Below, one piece after another: positions 27,117-35,136 of a DNA stretch of 64,000 nt. The DNA is from JACKOB01 sp024234575. GTDB taxonomy: Bacteria; Pseudomonadota; Gammaproteobacteria; Pseudomonadales; Oleiphilaceae. The first letter of the stretch is position 1; each line of letters starts with the position of its first letter. Location: assembly GCA_051208035.1 (NCBI GenBank), contig JBPJFZ010000001.1:310001-374000 (forward strand), read 5' to 3'. The notes under the pieces are model-generated. The model was not told where the DNA came from. It did not search any database and saw only the letters and a program-made list of their open reading frames with translations. The position numbers and the translations under genes are program-made.

Positions 27117-28150
27117 AATCTATGTCACTGGCATGGCCAATAATGTTATTACTCTTACCACTACCTTTCATTATTGGTACAAGACAACCTGCCGGGCAGA
27201 GCTCGGGAAATGGCGTACGCGTGCCTTTTTACGGCACGCTCACCCGAATCAACGAGTCAACACAGCAAGCAACCCACTCTGCCCCCGCAATCACCAAAAT
27301 TTTGCTTGGCATGGCCTGGGTACTTTTAGTTTGTGCGGCCGCTCGCCCGCAATGGATAGGAGACGCGATTACATTACCCGCCGCCGGACGTGACCTCATG
27401 CTGGCAGTGGATATCTCTCCTTCGATGAAAGAGACCGACATGATTGTAAAGGGGTTTCAGGCCACTCGCCTTGATGCAGTCAAAAACGTGGTCAGCGATT
27501 TCGTCGAGCAACGAAAGGGGGACAGAGTTGGCCTCATTCTTTTCGGTTCACAACCTTACATTCAGTCACCACTCACCTTTGATCTGACTACTGTTAACAC
27601 CCTGCTGCGGGAGGCCACACTTGGCATGGCGGGTCAGGCCACAGCTATTGGAGACGCCATTGGCCTCGCCGTTAAGCGTCTGCGTGACAAACCCGAACAA
27701 AGCAGAGTGTTGGTGTTGCTAACAGATGGCGCCAATACCGCAGGGGAAATTCCGCCCGAAAAGGCGGCACAACTGGCAGCGAAAGAAAAAATTAAAATAT
27801 ACACCATTGGTATTGGTGCCGATGAAATGATTAAAAGAGGCTTTTTTACCACTCAGCGCGTCAATCCTTCAGCCGATCTGGACGAAGAATCATTAACCAA
27901 TATTGCAAACCTCACCGGTGGACGCTATTTCCGTGCCCGTAATACGCCTGAACTGGGATTAATTTACGAATCCCTCAATTTACTCGAACCCGTTGAGCAA
28001 GAAGGTAAAACTTACCGTCCGATATCAGAACTGTATTTTTGGCCACTAGGCTTCTCTTTGACGTTTTTTATGTTGGCGGTTTTACCAAGATTACGCCCCC
28101 GTCGCCAACAAAATCCAACCCACCTGACCCAAGAGGTGGCTCCGCGATGA
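27107..28150 (+). CDS. VWA-domain membrane protein, BatA-like
   Basis: A 347-residue protein with an N-terminal hydrophobic segment (about 7-24), a second near 63-78, a von Willebrand factor A domain, and a C-terminal helix (about 300-320). The MIDAS metal site is intact: D102-I-S104-P-S106, a later Thr in SPLTFD and LLTDGANTAG. BatA-type proteins were named for Bacteroides aerotolerance, but the role in gammaproteobacteria is unsettled. The ATG overlaps the previous gene; the stop overlaps the next as ATGA. Confidence 0.92.
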   Translation: MLLESMSLAWPIMLLLLPLPFIIGTRQPAGQSSGNGVRVPFYGTLTRINESTQQATHSAPAITKILLGMAWVLLVCAAARPQWIGDAITLPAAGRDLMLAVDISPSMKETDMIVKGFQATRLDAVKNVVSDFVEQRKGDRVGLILFGSQPYIQSPLTFDLTTVNTLLREATLGMAGQATAIGDAIGLAVKRLRDKPEQSRVLVLLTDGANTAGEIPPEKAAQLAAKEKIKIYTIGIGADEMIKRGFFTTQRVNPSADLDEESLTNIANLTGGRYFRARNTPELGLIYESLNLLEPVEQEGKTYRPISELYFWPLGFSLTFFMLAVLPRLRPRRQQNPTHLTQEVAPR

Positions 28151-30147
28151 TGGAAACATTACTGCAGTTAATTTCCGAGTTCACGCAGGCAAATTTTTCA
28201 GGAAGTATTGCTGACCTGCATTTTATAAGGCCGCTATGGTTACTGCTGCTTTTGCCCGCTGCCGTGCTGCCCTTTATTTTCACCATTAAAGATCGACAGA
28301 GTTCAGACTGGGAACAGGCGATTTCAGCTACATTGCTCCCGTTTTTGCAAGCGGCGACACCTGCCAAAAAGACACAGTACGCCAGCGGAATTGCCAGCAT
28401 CATACTGATCACCCTCTCGCTGTCCCTGGCCGGTCCTAGCTGGAGCAAGTCAGAGCAGCCAGTACAAAAACTAAAAGATGACTTAGTAATTGTGCTGGAT
28501 CTGTCACTTTCCATGTATGCCACCGACCTTTCGCCCAACCGTATTACCCGTGTCAGACAAAAAATACAGGATATACTCGACAATCGACGCGAGGGTGATA
28601 CGGGGCTCATCGTCTATTCTGCCGATGCCCATGTGGTGGTGCCATTAACTGACGACATGAGAACCATTCAGGCAATGCTGCCAGCGCTCGACCCTTTTAT
28701 TATGCCAGCCGCAGGCAGTGAGCCTGCCGCCGGTATTAAATTAGCAAATGAACTACTGAAGCAATCAGGTTCAGCAAACGGACGCATACTGCTTATCACT
28801 GATGGCATTGAGGATTTTCAGATCAGCGAAGTCACAGCAGCCTTGAGTGGCCGGCCTTTACAGATACTCTCTGTTGGCACACGGGCGGGTGCCCCAATCG
28901 ATCTTCCTGAGCGAGGGTACCTGAAAGACGGTGATACCGTTATTGTAGCCGGCAACAACTTCGACACGCTAAAGCAGCTAGCCAAAGACACCGGTGCGAA
29001 AATCCAGGAAATGACACTGACTGACGGGGATTTAAAATCTCTCGATTTGACCCCGGATCGGACCAACACCAGCGCCTCTGAAGCCAACGAGCAATCACTT
29101 ACCTCTGCCTCCTGGCAAGACAGGGGCTACCTGCTAACACTTCCCTTAATCCTGCTGGCGCTCATTTTTTACCGAAGGGGAATCATCATGATCGCGCTGA
29201 TTCCGCTACTAACAATGACACCAATTGACAAAACTGAAGCAGCTGCATGGGATGATTTGTGGACAACAAAAGACCAGCAGGCCGCCAATGCGCTAGAAAA
29301 CGGTGATGCCGAGGCGGCGGCAAAGCTTTTCGAAAATGAAGAGTGGAAAGCCTATGCCAAGCAGAGGGCAAACCAATCTTTGGATGCCGCAAAAATTTTT
29401 TCTGATGTGAGCAGCAAAAAGTGGTCAGACAAAGATAAAGCTGAAGCCTACTATAACGCCGGCACCTCTTACGCTAAAGGGCAAGAGTTCGAGGCGTCCC
29501 TCGAAGCACTGAATAAGGCTTTAGAACTCAACCCCGAACACGAAGCGGCCATCACCAACAAGCAAATTGTTGAGAAAATTCTGCAGCAACAGAAAGAAGA
29601 ACAGCAAAAGCAAGAACAATCCAAAGACGACAAAGAGTCTTCTGAAAATGGAGAGGACAAGCAAGAAAGTGAAAGCGGCGACAGTCAGAATAACAACGGC
29701 GATGGTCAGGATAACGCTGAAGGCGGCCAAGGTGACCAGAACAACGATAATAACGAAAACGGTAACAACCAAAGCAAGCAGGATAAAAATGACTCTGATG
29801 CTCAGAATGGTTCTGATGAGAGCACACAATCATCAGAACAAAACAATGAAGAGACTAACCAGCTCCCCGCAGAGGCAAATAAGGGACCTGAGGGTGAGCA
29901 ACCTGAACAGCAGTCATCTACTGGCGTTAACGAGGAAGATAAGCCGACAGACCCTGGCGATAACCCAGCCGAAGGCGCAATGGCGCAAGGATCTGCCGAA
30001 CCGCTCGATAGCGAAGAACAGCAGGCATTCGAGCAATGGATGAGACGCGTACCAGATGATCCTTCCGGCCTGTTACGACGGAAATTTGCACAACAATACC
30101 AACAAGGTGACAACAATAAAAAGCCGCCGGGTCGACCTCTTTGGTAG
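28147..30147 (+). CDS. BatB/BatC fusion: VWA domain plus TPR and acidic low-complexity tail
   Basis: A 666-residue protein. Two membrane segments (about 28-47 and 80-97) precede a VWA domain with MIDAS D118-L-S120-L-S122. Another hydrophobic segment lies near 330-365, then a TPR repeat region (AEAYYNAGTSYAKGQEFEAS and ALNKALELNPEH, about 430-478). The rest (about 480-610) is a Gln/Asn/Asp/Glu/Ser-rich disordered tail, followed by a short conserved end with QAFEQWMRRVPDDPSGLLRR. In Bacteroides BatB and BatC are separate; fusion is common in proteobacteria. The start is ATG 28147 overlapping the BatA stop; a longer frame with no ribosome site exists. Confidence 0.92.
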   Translation: MMETLLQLISEFTQANFSGSIADLHFIRPLWLLLLLPAAVLPFIFTIKDRQSSDWEQAISATLLPFLQAATPAKKTQYASGIASIILITLSLSLAGPSWSKSEQPVQKLKDDLVIVLDLSLSMYATDLSPNRITRVRQKIQDILDNRREGDTGLIVYSADAHVVVPLTDDMRTIQAMLPALDPFIMPAAGSEPAAGIKLANELLKQSGSANGRILLITDGIEDFQISEVTAALSGRPLQILSVGTRAGAPIDLPERGYLKDGDTVIVAGNNFDTLKQLAKDTGAKIQEMTLTDGDLKSLDLTPDRTNTSASEANEQSLTSASWQDRGYLLTLPLILLALIFYRRGIIMIALIPLLTMTPIDKTEAAAWDDLWTTKDQQAANALENGDAEAAAKLFENEEWKAYAKQRANQSLDAAKIFSDVSSKKWSDKDKAEAYYNAGTSYAKGQEFEASLEALNKALELNPEHEAAITNKQIVEKILQQQKEEQQKQEQSKDDKESSENGEDKQESESGDSQNNNGDGQDNAEGGQGDQNNDNNENGNNQSKQDKNDSDAQNGSDESTQSSEQNNEETNQLPAEANKGPEGEQPEQQSSTGVNEEDKPTDPGDNPAEGAMAQGSAEPLDSEEQQAFEQWMRRVPDDPSGLLRRKFAQQYQQGDNNKKPPGRPLW

Positions 30148-30215
30148 CCATTTACGGGTTCTGGCCAGACGAAAGCTTAATTTGTAATGAAACAAGACGT
30201 AAACCTAAATTAAAA

Positions 30216-32099
30216 ATGAAGCAGATTATGATGAGACTCCATTGTGTGAATGTCCTGATGCAACCTATTGTTACATCACCTGCAAGCTGGATAAAACGAC
30301 GAGTGCTGACGCAGCTGAGGACGTTGTGTTGGCTCCTGCTGCTTTCTTTACCTTTTCAACCGGTCAACGCGCAGGACAAACTTGACGTCAGCGTAGATAA
30401 AACACAACTCTATGAAACCGAAACCATCGAGTTACGCGTGGTTGGTAACATAAAATTCGAATTTAATTTTGGCTCGCTGCTAAGCCTCAATAATTTGAAC
30501 CTGCCCGAGCCAGAGGTCAATGGTCTCGAAAAAGATTTCGATGTACTGGACCGGAAGCAGCAATATAATGTGCAATCAGTTAATGGTGACAATCGGGCGG
30601 AAATTACCTGGCTATATACACTTGCCCCCAAAAGTGCCGGTAATCTGGCTATCCCCGCCATCAAATTTAAAGACGTCGAATCAGCCCCTATCGACATAAC
30701 CGTACTTGCGGGCAAACCCAAAATATCAAGCACAGAAGCACCGCCAATTTTTTTAGAAGTAAGTGTCGATAAAACTGCTGCCTACGTGCAAGAACAGATA
30801 ATCGTGACGATGCGCCTGTATCATCAAGGTAATCTGGCAAGTGGCGAGTTAACCAAACCAGAGCCAGAAAACGCCATCATCGAGCAGCTTGGAGAACAAA
30901 CCAAATATAGCCGTATGCAAAACAACCGGCGCTATGAAGTCATTGAGCGAAACTATCTGGTGTTTCCCCAAAAAAGTGGAACGCTGACAATTTCCCCGCA
31001 AACATTTACCGGCACCCTTATCGACCCCCGCTCTCGACAAAGGAAATATGCCCGTGAGTTTTCAGATACGAAAACAATAGATGTGAAATCCCCCCCGACC
31101 AGCTTTACCGGCCACCAATGGCTGCCAGCGATGAGCATTTATCTTACAGAGAGCTGGAGCAAACCCGTCGAGACGATTCAGGTAGGTGATTCGGTAACGC
31201 GAACGTTAAACCTTCAGGCGTTAGGGATGCTTGGCTCGGCGCTACCGCCATTTGAGGTAAGCGAACCCCGCGGCCTGAAGCTTTATCCCGACCAGGAGAA
31301 GCGAAGCTCAGAACCACACAAGGCAGGCGCAAACTCGCAATTAACCCAGTCTTTCGCGATGGTGGCGGTAGCACCAGGGAAAGTCACTCTGCCTGAAATA
31401 CGTATCCCCTGGTGGGATACCGTGAATAACGTTGAGCGTGTTGTAGTGCTACCGGCTAAAGAAATAACGGTCATTGCGGCCACTAATCAGTCGGTGAGTG
31501 CAAAAAACCAGCAAGACCAGACGAGCATCGCCAATAGTTTGCCAGCAGATAGCGATTCTGCGACGAGAAATACGGCGCTTTCAGACGGCCACGGCGGTGT
31601 AGCACAGACCTGGCAATGGCTCTTTTGGCTCACGTTAACAGGGTGGCTAATAACTGCCGTCTATTGTTTTACAAAAATATCCCGACTTAAATCTTCACTA
31701 ACAGGTGTAAGTTTATCTTCAACATTGCATCAAAAAAATAATGAGCGCCTAAAACGTGTAACCATTGCCGATATAGTGACGGCAATTAAAAACAAACGCC
31801 CAGATACGCTGGGGCTAATCTCGCATTGGGCAGCTCAACTGCAAAACCAACATGACCCGGATGGCAAACAGATCAGTAACTATCAGGATACTAAAAACTT
31901 CTTTGCCGATAACGGGAAAATGCTCGCTGCCTTGCGGGATATAGAGGCGTCACTGTATGCGAAAGACAGTATCACTTTAGATGATTCAACACTGAATTCC
32001 CTGGAAATCTGCTTACGTGAAGCGGCAGACTCGGTGGCCAAAAATATACATCCGTCCTCTGAAGCAGAGGTTATTCCTTCGTTCTATCCAAAGAAATAG
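30216..32099 (+). CDS. BatD-like protein (oxygen tolerance family)
   Basis: A 627-residue periplasmic protein anchored near its C-terminus. A signal sequence (RTLCWLLLLSLPFQPVNAQ) is followed by repeated beta-sandwich domains with DVSVDKTQLYETETIEL and EVSVDKTAAYVQEQIIV, the BatD pattern. A transmembrane helix at about residue 490 and a cytoplasmic helical tail follow. The start is uncertain: ATG 30216, ATG 30228 or GTG 30300 all precede the signal sequence, and none has a strong ribosome site. Last gene of the moxR/bat operon. Confidence 0.87.
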   Translation: MKQIMMRLHCVNVLMQPIVTSPASWIKRRVLTQLRTLCWLLLLSLPFQPVNAQDKLDVSVDKTQLYETETIELRVVGNIKFEFNFGSLLSLNNLNLPEPEVNGLEKDFDVLDRKQQYNVQSVNGDNRAEITWLYTLAPKSAGNLAIPAIKFKDVESAPIDITVLAGKPKISSTEAPPIFLEVSVDKTAAYVQEQIIVTMRLYHQGNLASGELTKPEPENAIIEQLGEQTKYSRMQNNRRYEVIERNYLVFPQKSGTLTISPQTFTGTLIDPRSRQRKYAREFSDTKTIDVKSPPTSFTGHQWLPAMSIYLTESWSKPVETIQVGDSVTRTLNLQALGMLGSALPPFEVSEPRGLKLYPDQEKRSSEPHKAGANSQLTQSFAMVAVAPGKVTLPEIRIPWWDTVNNVERVVVLPAKEITVIAATNQSVSAKNQQDQTSIANSLPADSDSATRNTALSDGHGGVAQTWQWLFWLTLTGWLITAVYCFTKISRLKSSLTGVSLSSTLHQKNNERLKRVTIADIVTAIKNKRPDTLGLISHWAAQLQNQHDPDGKQISNYQDTKNFFADNGKMLAALRDIEASLYAKDSITLDDSTLNSLEICLREAADSVAKNIHPSSEAEVIPSFYPKK

Positions 32100-32307
32100 C
32101 GTTGCGTTGATGCTTTATAACATGAAAAATCAGGCCCAAGTCATTAGTGCCGTCGACTACCGAAAGCCCTTAGCGGCAGCATAGAATGATGGTTGTTAGG
32201 CGAAATTTAGAGTAAACTAGACTTAATACTTCTGTCATTAATTGGTGCCACAATCAGTTGCGTACAGATGTTCATAAAATACTAACTGCTTAACTGAGAC
32301 CACAAAC

Positions 32308-33492
32308 GTGACAGATATAAATAGAAGTGAAGCGCCGATTAACGAAAAAGACTCAGCCCCCATCAATTGGCTGAGCACCGTTATATTTATTGGTACCTTT
32401 GTAACAGCAATAACCGCCGTTCCGCTTTATGGTTATTATGTCGGCTACGGGGCTTATGAATGGGTCATGTTTTTCCTTTTTTTATACTTCTCCGGCACGG
32501 CTATTACGGCTGGCTACCACAGACTTTGGTCACACAATACCTACGAAGCTCACCCTGCGGTTAAATTATGGTTTGCGTTCTGGGGTGCTGCTTCTATTCA
32601 GAACAGCATTCTTATCTGGTCGTCGGGTCATCGACGTCACCATCGTTTTGTTGATGACAAAGAAAAAGATCCTTACTCCATTAATCGCGGTTTCTGGTTT
32701 GCTCATATGGGCTGGATGGTAAGACACTACCCCAGCAGTGAAATAGATTTCAGCAATGTTCGCGACTTGCAGAAAGATAAAGTTGTGATGCTGCAACACA
32801 ATCACTATTCAATGTTTGTGTTCATCTCAACAGTGGTTTTCCCTCTATTTCTGGGCTGGTTAAATGGCGATATTTTAGGCACGTTCTTATTAGCCGGTGT
32901 ATTACGCCTGGTTCTTAATCACCACTTCACGTTTTTTATAAACAGCCTTTGTCACATGTGGGGTAAGCGGCCTTATACCGACACCAACACCGCCAGAGAC
33001 AATGGTGTGTTAGCAGTGTTTACCTATGGCGAGGGTTATCACAACTTTCATCATTACTTTCAAAATGATTATCGCAACGGTGTTCGTTGGTGGCAGTTTG
33101 ACCCAACCAAATGGATTATCAACGGGCTATCACGCATAAAGCTCGCTAAAAATCTGCGCCGCGTACCAGACTTTAAAATTCGCGAAGCGATAATAAAAAT
33201 GCAGTTCGCACAGGCACAGAGCAAAATCGAAAGCACCAGCAATAATCAGGAAACCTGGCGGGAAATCATCGAGAAAGAGTATAACGAGTTTAAACAGACC
33301 CTTGATGAGTGGACCGATTTACGCGGTGAATGGATGCAAAGGCAGCGAGAGCAGATCAATAAGACACGAGACAACCTGAGGGTACGCTTTGAGTCTTCGA
33401 CAATCGCAAGCCGATTTAAAGAGCTTGAATATGCATTAAGACTGCAACAGGCCAGACTGGCGCAGCTCAACCGGCAATTTGCCAGCATGTAA
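32308..33492 (+). CDS. Acyl-CoA/fatty acid delta-9 desaturase with coiled-coil tail
   Basis: Introduces a cis double bond into acyl chains at the membrane, using a di-iron centre. The 394-residue protein has all three histidine boxes of the SCD/DesC family: H71-RLWSH76, H108-RRHH112 and H245-NFHH249, with transmembrane pairs at about 22-63 and 166-203. After the catalytic region (ends near 285) comes an unusual tail of about 105 residues, rich in Glu, Gln and Arg and predicted coiled coil. The start codon is a GTG at 32308 with only a weak ribosome site. A strong terminator follows. Confidence 0.92.
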   Translation: MTDINRSEAPINEKDSAPINWLSTVIFIGTFVTAITAVPLYGYYVGYGAYEWVMFFLFLYFSGTAITAGYHRLWSHNTYEAHPAVKLWFAFWGAASIQNSILIWSSGHRRHHRFVDDKEKDPYSINRGFWFAHMGWMVRHYPSSEIDFSNVRDLQKDKVVMLQHNHYSMFVFISTVVFPLFLGWLNGDILGTFLLAGVLRLVLNHHFTFFINSLCHMWGKRPYTDTNTARDNGVLAVFTYGEGYHNFHHYFQNDYRNGVRWWQFDPTKWIINGLSRIKLAKNLRRVPDFKIREAIIKMQFAQAQSKIESTSNNQETWREIIEKEYNEFKQTLDEWTDLRGEWMQRQREQINKTRDNLRVRFESSTIASRFKELEYALRLQQARLAQLNRQFASM

Positions 33493-33515
33493 GCCGGGAA
33501 AGAATGTCACAATCA

Positions 33516-33548
33516 CTAAAAAAGCAGCTTTATTGGCTGCTTTTTTAG
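33516..33548. terminator. Bidirectional-type terminator after the desaturase gene
   Basis: A 13-bp perfect stem, CTAAAAAAGCAGC (33516-33528) and GCTGCTTTTTTAG (33536-33548), with a 7-nt loop and T/A tracts on both sides. It ends the desaturase transcript 24 bp after the stop codon. Confidence 0.88.
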
Positions 33549-33896
33549 TTTAGGGAAAGTATTTTTTGGTCAACGCACGCTTCAATGATACAAGCAAGGG
33601 ATGCCCATACCACGGGTGTCTCCAACCGATAAATTAGAACCTGTAGCGGGCACGATAAAAAAATTATTTCTCCGGCATCTGTCCTATATATTCTAAATTC
33701 AGCATTCTGTGCTAGAGTATCCGTAGATAAATTCCCCGTTAGCTCAGTTAACTGAGTCGCGGCCCTCCACCCCACCAGGGGAGAATCAGACAACCTTAGT
33801 CATCAAGTTTATTACCCAAACTCGCTATGCATTTAAGTCAGCAGGCCTACCCAAATTGACCTGAAGGTTAATCGTTAATTACCAGGAACTACCATC
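33549..33896. other. 348-bp region upstream of the lysine-rich small gene
   Basis: Holds the tRNA-like element at 33733-33782 and presumably the promoter and leader of the small gene at 33897. An 82-codon minus-strand frame exists, but it starts with TTG, has no ribosome site and ends inside the terminator, so I do not call it. Confidence 0.45.
33733..33782 (+). other. Shortened tRNA-Asn-like element
   Basis: The first 17 bases match the 5' end of the window's own tRNA-Asn at 16 positions (acceptor strand TCCCCG, then TAGCTCAGTT of the D arm), followed by GAG. The element closes with GGGGA, which can pair with the opening TCCCC, and then G as in tRNA-Asn. Only 50 nt separate the ends instead of 73, and there is no recognisable anticodon or T arm. 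The D-arm part is also a perfect palindrome, CTCAGTTAACTGAG. Probably a decayed tRNA copy or a tRNA-like structure in the leader of the next gene. Confidence 0.45.
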
Positions 33897-34013
33897 ATGA
33901 GCAAAGAGCAAAAATCAAATAAAGAAGCTAAAAAGAAGCCGGTTCTTACTGCTAAAGAAAAGAAGGCCGCAAAGCAATCCAAGAAAGAGAACAAAAAAGC
34001 TTCTGATCTGTAA
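33897..34013 (+). CDS. 38-residue lysine-rich small protein
   Basis: Encodes a highly basic protein starting MSKEQKSNKEAKKKPVLTAK and ending KKENKKASDL. Nearly all residues are Lys, Glu, Ala, Ser or Gln, so it should be helical or disordered and may bind nucleic acid or ribosomes (inference). Support for a real gene is good: AGGAA 8 nt before the ATG, a clean stop, and an excellent terminator 12 bp later. No family assigned with confidence. Confidence 0.75.
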   Translation: MSKEQKSNKEAKKKPVLTAKEKKAAKQSKKENKKASDL

Positions 34014-34024
34014 TATCAAATCGG

Positions 34025-34060
34025 GAATAACTGCGCAGATAAAGGCGCAGTTATTCTTTT
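34025..34060 (+). terminator. Rho-independent terminator of the lysine-rich gene
   Basis: Perfect 12-bp stem GAATAACTGCGC (34025-34036) with GCGCAGTTATTC (34045-34056), 8-nt loop, followed by TTTT. Confidence 0.88.
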
Positions 34061-34100
34061 CGCGGTAACAGCACCCAATATAGGCGCTACAACTACCGAA

Positions 34101-35051
34101 CTAATTATCAAATTTCTTGCGTGCTTTACCCCAAGGGTCCTGACCATCACTTGTAACTTTACTACGGTTTTTGCTCAGTTGTCCGTATGGGGAACCTTCT
34201 ATTTTGACCTGGTTGCGATGCCCGTCAGCTTTTTTATGCGCAGGAGTACGGGGCTTTTGAGGCTTCTCTCTATCGGCAGGATAGACAGTCTTCGCCTCTG
34301 TTAACGGTTTTTCTACTGCAGTTTTTCGTGAGTGGGCAACAGACTTATTAATTTCATCCATTTCTTCGGCAGTCAGGTCACGCCACGCACCGGGCTTTAG
34401 ATCTCCCAACGTAATATTCATCACCCGCTCTCGTTTTAACCGGGTTACATTGTAACCAAGAAACTCGCACATTCTTCTAATCTGGCGGTTTAGCCCTTGG
34501 GTTAACACGATAGTAAACACATATTTACTTTGCACCGTCACTTTACAGGGCTTGGTGACCGTATTCAGTATGGGTACCCCCCTCGACATTCGCTCGACAA
34601 ATCGCTCGCTCAGAGGCGTATCCACGGTGACAACATACTCTTTATCGTGAGAGTTTTCAGCCCTGAGAATTTTATTAACGATGTCACCATCGCTTGTTAA
34701 CAGAATCAATCCTTCCGATGGTTTATCTAATCGTCCAATGGGGAATATGCGCTCTCGATGCCCTATTGCATCAATGATATTACCCTGCACTTCGAGTTCT
34801 GTAGTGCAGGTTATGCCGACGGGCTTATGGTAGGCAATATACACACGGTTGGTTTTATTCGAAGCCTGGGAACTTATTTTTCGCCCATTGACAATAACCT
34901 CGTCATTTTCCAAGACGCGGGTGCCCAACTCTGCAGGCTTTCCATTCACTCGCACTTTTTTGCTTTCAATAAGTTTGTCGGCCTCTCGCCGCGAGCAATA
35001 GCCCGAATCGCTAATAAACTTATTAAGCCGTTTTCCGGTGGATGCTGTCAC
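34101..35051 (-). CDS. rluF: 23S rRNA pseudouridine synthase RluF
   Basis: Converts uridine 2604 (and 2605 in part) of 23S rRNA, and U35 of tRNA-Tyr in E. coli, to pseudouridine. The 316-residue protein has an N-terminal S4 domain (about 8-55, RLNKFISDSGYCSRREADK) and the RluB/E/F/RsuA catalytic domain with GRLDKPSEGLILLTSDGD, where D109 is the nucleophile, then GLNRQIRRMCEFLGY. A basic, Pro/Lys-rich tail of about 75 residues follows. The start is GTG 35051, with AGGG 7 nt upstream; this matches the E. coli RluF start. A longer TTG-initiated frame would overlap mksB. Confidence 0.88.
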   Translation of the reverse strand: MTASTGKRLNKFISDSGYCSRREADKLIESKKVRVNGKPAELGTRVLENDEVIVNGRKISSQASNKTNRVYIAYHKPVGITCTTELEVQGNIIDAIGHRERIFPIGRLDKPSEGLILLTSDGDIVNKILRAENSHDKEYVVTVDTPLSERFVERMSRGVPILNTVTKPCKVTVQSKYVFTIVLTQGLNRQIRRMCEFLGYNVTRLKRERVMNITLGDLKPGAWRDLTAEEMDEINKSVAHSRKTAVEKPLTEAKTVYPADREKPQKPRTPAHKKADGHRNQVKIEGSPYGQLSKNRSKVTSDGQDPWGKARKKFDN

Positions 35052-35136
35052 TACTTCGCCCTGTGTTACTGTCGTTATATTTGAGTTTAGAAAAGCGTTT
35101 TTAAGGTGACCAAACGGCCCACCTTCGCTAAAGAAC

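Noticed and set aside
29567..30043. 158-codon plus frame inside the BatB/C gene
   Set aside because: Produced by the low-complexity region in another frame; Lys/Thr/Arg-rich shadow of the real coding frame.
33545..33793. 82-codon minus-strand frame after the desaturase gene
   Set aside because: Starts with TTG, has no ribosome site, runs across the tRNA-like element and ends inside the terminator stem.
33733..33810. Intact tRNA gene at the tRNA-like element
   Set aside because: No anticodon stem-loop or T arm can be formed; only the acceptor and D-arm parts are present.
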